Shown here piece by piece: positions 57,670-64,000 of a stretch of 64,000 nucleotides of DNA (position 1 is its first letter; every line of letters starts with the position of its first letter). Under the pieces are notes generated by a model, which saw nothing but the letters and a program-made list of their open reading frames with translations, did no database searches and was not told where the DNA came from. The translations under genes and the position numbers were made by a program. Source of the DNA: Hirsutella rhossiliensis (taxonomy: Eukaryota > Ascomycota > Sordariomycetes > Hypocreales > Ophiocordycipitaceae); NCBI RefSeq assembly GCF_020360975.1, contig NW_025408674.1:3038001-3102000 (forward strand), in the 5' to 3' direction.

Positions 57670-60302
57670 CCCAAACTCTGAGACCCGTGTAAATGGCTTA
57701 TGCTAGCCCCTACTCTCTTCCCCATAAACCGAACTTGCGTGTAATGGGCAGGATCTGACTGCATCTGGTCGATCAACCGACTTGGCTACCAAAGAGCTGG
57801 CCGATCCGGTTCAAGGATTCTGTGGGTCGGCTGCTGGAGTGTCCAAGAAAAGCATCAGCACAGGGCATCAAGGTTATCACTGAGACACTAAGACTGGTCC
57901 GTAAGGGCCGAAGAACAGTTGCTTGTTCAACGTAAAGTACTAGCGCTCAGGAGCAACGCCGGGAACCAAGGGGGACTGAAGTCATATGCTATTAATGTGC
58001 CATTGTGCAAGCACGCGAATGCGAAACGTACATATACGAGCAGCGCCCGGGCGAAACAAAAGCAAAGTAGCCATTCTCATCTGTGCTGCCACCCCAAGCA
58101 GTCCAGGGATTAGACGGGTTGGGGCCCGCTCGCGTAGCCGGATGCTCCCATTGGCTTGCGCGTGTAGATCTCGACGAGGATCCTTGGTTGCGGCTGGGAA
58201 GGGAGCCCGTCCTGAGTCTAAGCATGCAGGGGCATGAGGAGAAGTTCCTCCTTTCAAGACCCAGTCCTGGGACAGAGAACAGCTAAGTCAGTACAGTCAT
58301 GGATACCGAAAGAGCGTAACTGCGGTGTCCACGGAGAGCACACAACATTTCTCTTAGGCTAGAGCGCCATATAGTGAAATAGTCAATTAGCAACATTTTC
58401 CAAAACTTGCACTCAATTTTGTTTGGTTTTTCCCCAGTTTCAGGATTTAGATGCTGGCCGGGCGATGGTCTTGGCGTGAACCAGGAGCATGCGAGTTGTA
58501 GTCGGCAGGAACAGGTTGCAGCAGCTGAACGAACAAAAGAAACGGGGCAGTGCACCGACCCAAACAAAGACCAGTCGATGAGCCAGTTCGAACCTGCTGG
58601 GTCCCCTGGCGCCCAGGTACAGTACAGTACATATCAAGTAATGGGTCTAATCGCCACGTCTCGCTAGCTGGCTTGTAGGAGCTATCCGAAGGACTTTGCC
58701 GCGGAAAATGGCGCAAACCATCGCAACTAATATGTATGATATTATCGTCAGGTAGCACTGGGCGCACGGCACGGCTCAGGCGGCTGGTGCGATGGACGCT
58801 GGAGCTGCGATTGATGTTGCGTGCAGAAGCGGCTGAAAGAAGGATGCCAATATATGTGGCCTCATGTCCAATGGCAACAACCAAGTTGGTTGCACTGCTT
58901 GCCAGCCATCCAGCTCAAGTCACTTTCTGCGGCAAACATAAGTCCATCCGATCCGTCCAAGTAGGTGACTTGCATACGCATATGTACATACTTCCTTTGG
59001 AACCCTGGAAACAGATGCTGGGACATGCTGGCTAGCGCCGAGCGGCTGGTGCCGCACCTTGTCGAACCCTTCTTGAGACTACAATAGCGCCCTCGGGACA
59101 TTCTATGAGCTGCTTCCGAGCTCGTATTGATGAATCCAGCCCCTAGTCATACATCATAGACTCTCCCCACTAACACGGGGTAGACGACATGATTAGTAGA
59201 CAATGAATGATTGTTGTTTTTAGACGGTTGAGACGAGGAAGGCGCCGTGCCTGTGGGGGCTAGAGTTGGAGGTGCGTCGGTCGATGTAAACGGCGACAGG
59301 GACTCAGTCGAAGGAGCTGGCGACGAAGGTAATCCAGTTGAAGTCGCTGTCAATGGCGCGTCAGTTGATGGAGCCCGCCGCTGACGGCGACTCAGTTACA
59401 GGCGCTGGTGGTGAGGGTGCCCCAATAAGTCGACGTCGATGGCGCTTCAGGCGACGGGGCTTTTCCCACGGTTTAGGGCTTCGAACGAATTCACAGGGCT
59501 GCGCCGTCTCTGTCACTGGGCTGCAATCTTTATACAGGTTTGCCAGTAGTTGCTGTCGCAACCCTCTTCGCGCCCGTATTTGCTGGCGTGACCTGATTAA
59601 GAGTCATGAGTAAATGATGCGAAGGTGACTTGTGTTGCTGCAGAAGATTCATGGGTCGGGTTTGATATCTGTCTGCACATTCGCCGGAGGTTTTTCTCGG
59701 AAAGCATGCCAGTGTCCATAACAGATCAATCTTCATGCTTTCCCAGCGACCCAGCATTATGGACATTATGTTCTGACGCTTATCATAGTGAACTTTTCAA
59801 GTGCACCTATTTATCTCTTTCTCAACGGCGCAGGAGCATTGGATGGGCTGCAAGCGTCCGCTGCTAAACCTAGACGGTTCTTGCAGGTCTGCCACGCACT
59901 TGACAAGTTGCACAAATGTGGTGTTTGCACAGCGATTGTGGTCTTCTCGCCCCAGATTCGAGATGGAACCTGCTTAAGGATCAGCATTGGCAAGCGAAAC
60001 TACATCTCTTCCAACCAATCCCCTGTTTCTTGGGGCGCCCACCGCAGGCTTGATGGCATCTGGCCTCTCCAGGTGAAAGTCCGTCGAACGCCTTGTTCCG
60101 AGGGGTGCTGCCCGTGTCTCTTTTCGATGCCTCAGTGGCGGAGAGTCCGCATCGAGTGGCAGCTTTTCTGGAGCGCCTTCACATCTGTTGCAGGAGCTCG
60201 TAGCTGTTGCGACTATCTCCCTCTAGGCTTGCACAAGGTTGGCGCTTCACTGCTTCATAAAAGAACTTCCCTCCAAGTTTACTTTGTAGCACCAACGGTT
60301 CC
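57670..60302. other. Gene-poor intergenic region
   Basis: About 2.6 kb with normal base composition and no convincing gene. On the minus strand 59,560-59,147 reads as Ser/Thr/Pro-rich sequence (APSTDAPLTATSTGLPSSPA), but in shifting frames and without a signal peptide or anchor, so at most it is a worn gene fragment. The 214-codon frame 59,788-60,432 (plus) has an irregular composition and no motif. Confidence 0.45.
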
Positions 60303-60695
60303 TGTTGAGGAGAGGGGGCATAAGAGGCCACAATCATGCCCAGTAGACCCAATAATCATGCACAAGGAAGCCTGCCTGACCAACATGACTCCCCTAGCCC
60401 AAGGACATCATGCAGGCCTGACTCAGGTATAGGAACATCTCAATGCCCTCTTTTGGCTAGCTATGTGTGGTCACTGTACCTATATAAGCCCCTCTCTTGT
60501 TCCAATAGATAGACCAAGACATGCATGACTAAATTCACCTTTCTCTGCCCCTATTTCTTCCACTGTGCTCTCAAGCCCCTGCTTGAGAGTTCCCTATAAA
60601 TATCTGCTTGATCATATATGATTGCGTTTACTTGCCGCCGATATATAGCTACCGTAAGGCCGACTGCTGCTTTTTACAGCACACCTGCTGCAACA
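60303..60695 (+). repeat. Possible solo LTR
   Basis: A 393-bp stretch starting TGTTGAGGAG and ending CTGCAACA (5-bp inverted ends TGTTG/CAACA). Inside are a TATA box (CCTATATAAGCC, 60,478-60,489), a pyrimidine-rich stretch and a perfect 9-bp stem hairpin (60,568-60,589). This is the layout of an LTR promoter, but no flanking target duplication (GTTCC versus TTCAA) is visible. Confidence 0.35.
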
Positions 60696-60847
60696 TTCAA
60701 GTAGCCCCTATTAATATTTGTCTTGACCGCACGGGTAGGGGCTATAGAGCATTCAGTCATGACGTCATGTCTGCTTGCTGACTTTCGTACCGTAATAGCT
60801 TCTTAAATCAAGGCGAGCCAAGCGGTCTAGGGTAGTAAGAGCCCTAT

Positions 60848-61060
60848 AGGGCTGCCACTAAATTTCATAGAGCAGCTTCGTCTACGGAGTAGCCCTAGTT
60901 ATTATGTAGAGCTAAGCCTTAGCATGTATAATAAGGAGGAGGGCGTTCATATATTTGGGCTCAACGTGTCAAGCGAGGACCGTCGGGGCAAGACTATTGT
61001 CCTGTAGGCGGACTAGCTCCTAGTTATCCATAGTACCTATGCATTTAGTGGCAGCCCCCT
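60848..61060. repeat. MITE-like element with about 22-bp inverted ends
   Basis: AGGGCTGCCACTAAATTTCATAG (60,848-60,870) is matched in reverse complement by 61,037-61,060 (GGGGCTGCCACTAAATGCATAG). The 213-bp unit has no coding capacity. A clear target duplication is not visible. Confidence 0.55.
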
Positions 61061-61829
61061 GTACGCCAACCCCCTGTGCGCCGGCCCCACTGCCTCAGAC
61101 CGCCAAGCAAGCCTCACAGTAGCCAGTTGCTACGGTTCAAGTGACTTGCAATATATGTGCACACTTCGTACATTTATTTTTGATATATACGGAGTTTGCA
61201 TGGTTAAGTCAAGTCAAGGAGCAGCCATAGAACACCATTTCCAATTCAAAGCGACAAAGTGGAAATAGAGGCATAAGCAATGACTCTGATTATCAAGAGA
61301 CAAAGTGCCGGTCGCCGTTTTACCTATTGGAGTCGCTCTATTCCTTGGCTTGTAAATTCCCCGCCGTCCATCGCGACTTTAATCCCGTCTGAAGGTTTTG
61401 TTGGGTGGCCGGCGGCGATAGCCTTGAATTCCTCTCGCTTTTGCTAGAGTGTCGACCTTGGCAAACAGTCCCCCTTGCCGTCCCAGAAGTCTATTAAATG
61501 CTCCTCCACCGTGATCTTCCTACCTCTTAGCTTTCATTCCTAGGCAGAGATGGTAACGGAATGTAGCAATGTCTCTGACATGGACAAGCGGAGAAGTCAG
61601 GAATGCGCAGCCATCGCCTTGATCGCTTCGGCCATTTTCTCGAGCTGCCTGACCAAGCACTCCTTCAATTGAAACCATGGTGTCACACAAGCATGAAGTT
61701 TACCGCTTTATTTAGGATGCTCGCCATGCCGCTGGCAACATCTACCAGAGTATACCTTGGGCCCTTCCAAGCTCAGCAGACTTCCTATCGGTGGCTCCCT
61801 TACCGGGCCCCCTGCGCGATCTCGAAGCG
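61061..61829. other. Upstream region of the intact GMC oxidoreductase gene
   Basis: No supported gene. Directly at its left edge CCCCTGTACGCCAA and CCCCTGTGCGCCGG form a near-duplicate 14-base pair of repeats (61,056-61,085). An ATG frame at 61,693 encodes a short signal-like stretch but does not join the downstream gene in frame through any good intron. Confidence 0.45.
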
Positions 61830-63910
61830 ATGCATTCTCCCAGCTTTACGCTTCTCGGCTTGCTTTTAGTACTGTTGCAATGCTCATCGACCAGCGCGTA
61901 AGTCAACGTCTTTGTTCCCCGCACGTTAATTTTGGCCATCCGCTAAGCCATCCGGCCACGAGCAGGAAATTCATCAAATCACTCGATCCATCAAAAGAAT
62001 ATGATTATGTTATAGTTGGCTCTGGCGCTGGAGGCGGGCCCCTGGCAGCCCGCTTAGCAACATACGGTCATCGAGTATTGCTTGTCGATGCCGGAGACGA
62101 CCAAACTGACACTTACCAGTATCGCGTGCCCGCCTTAAATCTCCAAGCTTCCGAGTATGTGCCTATGACATGGTCATTCTTTGTGACCCACTACAATGAC
62201 CCAAAGAGGCAGAGAGAGGACTCGAAGATGACCTGGATGACACCTTCCGGAAAGTATTACGTTGGAAGTAACCCTCCTCGTGGCTCTACTCCCTATGGGA
62301 TTCTCTATCCTCGTGCTGGGACTTTTGGCGGCTGTACGTCTCACAACGCCATGATCACGGTTCTGCCAGATCGGTCTGACTGGCAGACAATTGTCGACAT
62401 AACAGGAGACCATAGCTGGGAACCGGATAAGATGAAGAAATATTTTACGCGTCTTGAGCGCAACCGATATCTACCAGCCTCACACAAGGGACACGGCTAT
62501 GACGGCTGGTTGACGACAAGTGTCACCAGCCTAATATTCGTCATACAGGACCTTAAATTTACCAACATGGTTCTCGGGGCGGCAGCTTCCGTGGGCCAAG
62601 GAATCGGAAAGGTCATCACGACCGCGCGGGGTCTTGCTCAGGTTTTTCTTCGAGACTTGAATTCGGGCGTCTCCGATAGGGATCGACGTGAGGGTTTGTT
62701 CCAGATGCCTCTTGCGATCCGCGACGGGGAGCGATCGGGACCCCGAGAATTTCTTATGAAGGTCATGGGGGCAAAAGCAGCCAACGGGGAGCCAAAGCAC
62801 CATCTCGACATCCTTCTCAACACTTTCGTCACTCGTATTCTATTTGAGAACTGGAACCATGGACGGGAGAAGCCCAGAGCTACAGGCCTTGAGTACGCTC
62901 GAGGTCAAAGCATATATCGGGCCGACCCACGCGCATCCCACGATCGCAATACACCGCTGAAGCTTACGGGAAACATCACTGCACAGCGAGAAGTCATCAT
63001 ATCGGCTGGAACTTTCAACACTCCCCAGCTGCTGAAGTTGAGTGGCATTGGTCCAAAAGCTGAACTTGAGAGATTCGACATCCCGGTCGTTGTTGATTTG
63101 CCAGGAGTTGGAACGAACATGCAAGACCGATATGAAACGACATTAATTTCCAAGAGTCCCGATGACTTCAAGTTGACCTCTGAGTGTACTTGGATGAGTA
63201 GCTATCCGGACCCCTGCATAGAGGACTGGAAGAAGTCGGCACCTATATCTTCACGAGGGGGCTATACAAGCTCTGGATTGGCCCTGGCCATGCTCAAGCG
63301 TTCATCGGTATCCGCGGACGAAACACCGGACCTCTTCATTGCGGGAGCACCTGCAGCCTTTACTGGCTATTACCCCGGCTACTCCAATGACGTATTTAAA
63401 GATTCAAAGCACTGGAGTTGGGTTGTATTGAAGGCTCACACGAGGAACCAGGCCGGCACGGTCTTGTTGCGCACTAAAGATCCCCGAGAGACCCCAATCA
63501 TCTCGTTCAACTCGTTCGATACCGGTACCAACAACGAACATGAAGCCGAGTTGGATGCTCAAGCACTCGTTGAGGGTATGATGTGGGCGCGTTCAGCTAT
63601 TAGGCGCGTCCCGAAAATTCCCAGTGCTTTTGAAGAGGTCTGGCCTGCGTTACGAGCGAACACGACTAAGCAAATGAGGGATTGGGTGAAAAAGGAAGCC
63701 TGGGGGCATCACGCGTCTTGCACCTGCTCCATAGGTGCCGATGACGATCCTATGGCGGTATTAGATTCTAAATTCCGTGTGAGAGGAGTTGATAACCTGC
63801 GCGTGGTGGATGCAAGCATCTTCCCCAAAATTCCCGGATACTTCATCGTTCTGCCCATATACATGATCAGTGAGAAGGCAGCCGACGCCATTAACCAGAG
63901 CACACAGTAG
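61830..63910 (+). CDS. Secreted GMC-family FAD oxidoreductase
   Basis: Predicted 670-residue flavoprotein oxidase or dehydrogenase of the glucose-methanol-choline family. Two exons: 61,830-61,897 and 61,966-63,910. The 68-nt intron (GTAAGT...GCTAAG...GCAG) joins a start whose product is a textbook signal peptide (MHSPSFTLLGLLLVLLQCSS, then TSA) directly to KFIKSLDPSKEYDYV. A longer intron-less reading from 61,757 gives a nondescript N-terminus and is rejected. Motifs are the FAD site YVIVGSGAGGGPLAARLA (residues about 35-52), the GMC signature PRAGTFGGCTSHNAM, SAGTFNTPQLLKLSGIGP (second GMC signature), the catalytic His in GHHASCTCSIG, and a C-terminal VVDASIFPKIPGYF. The substrate is unknown. 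It lies about 14 kb from FMO-3 and may serve the same pathway or act on wall or plant polymers. Confidence 0.88.
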
Positions 63911-64000
63911 GGAGTAATGCATCATTACTAATTCCGGCAAAAGTATAGGTTCACCGCAAATATACTTCTATTTTTAGAGGAAGTGTAGGTTTGTCTTTGG
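63911..64000. other. 3' flank of the GMC gene
   Basis: Ninety bases to the window end; only presumed 3' untranslated sequence, with no clear polyadenylation signal. Confidence 0.4.

Noticed and set aside
58585..58605. Possible tRNA T-arm (CAGGTTCGAACTGG on the minus strand)
   Set aside because: The stem does not pair over five bases and no acceptor, D or anticodon arm can be placed around it.
59788..60432. A 214-codon plus-strand frame
   Set aside because: Irregular composition, no domain or splice pattern, and it runs into the LTR-like segment at 60,303.
61603..61869. Start of the GMC gene at 61,603 or 61,693
   Set aside because: That frame cannot be joined to the GMC frame by a good intron; the 61,830 start with the 61,898-61,965 intron fits in phase and gives a signal peptide.

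Overview
The window comes from a filamentous ascomycete (Pezizomycotina). Three things point there. The first 28 kb carries the mark of repeat-induced point mutation (RIP): CpA and TpG are almost absent while TpA is everywhere. The intact genes have short introns (53-88 nt) with fungal GT...CTRAC/CTAAY...AG signals. The gene families (SAT4/rhodopsin-type membrane protein, fungal GMC oxidoreductases, flavin monooxygenases, a Tad-like LINE) are typical of these fungi.

Positions 1-28,110 are a RIP-destroyed nest of retroelements with no usable genes. A truncated Copia copy (1-4,682) is followed by a Gypsy chromovirus with 470-bp LTRs (5,046-18,204). A second Copia copy (8,214-14,485, minus strand) sits inside the Gypsy reverse transcriptase gene, with 100-bp LTRs, a 5-bp target duplication and a half-tRNA primer site. 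After unidentified RIP'd sequence comes a reversed Gypsy fragment between roughly 200-bp inverted repeats (20,990-24,690). A 5'-truncated Tad-like LINE (25,978-28,110, minus) cuts off a broken alpha-galactosidase (GH27) gene (28,108-28,975).

Positions 30-35 kb hold two intact flavin monooxygenase genes on the minus strand. Positions 37-52 kb are a second transposon island of a different kind: three DNA transposons without RIP but with frameshifted genes. These are a Helitron (coding about 38,175-42,579), a Mutator-like element (43,474-46,086, terminal inverted repeats and 7-9 bp target duplication) and a hAT element (48,334-52,109, 11-bp inverted repeats and a perfect 8-bp duplication). A third intact flavin monooxygenase gene (46,138-48,153) lies tightly between the last two, 42 bp from one and 172 bp from the other.

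Positions 53-64 kb carry a six-exon SAT4-type seven-helix membrane protein, a broken GMC oxidoreductase convergent to it, a secreted protein built on 21 units of 30 bp, a long gene-poor stretch with small repeats, and an intact secreted GMC oxidoreductase. Its true start (61,830) becomes visible only once a 68-nt intron is removed.

Three different flavoprotein monooxygenases plus two GMC oxidases within 34 kb look like the oxidative part of a secondary-metabolite locus disrupted by transposons. No backbone synthase is in the window, so this is inference. Exon structures were worked out by eye from splice signals and reading phase.
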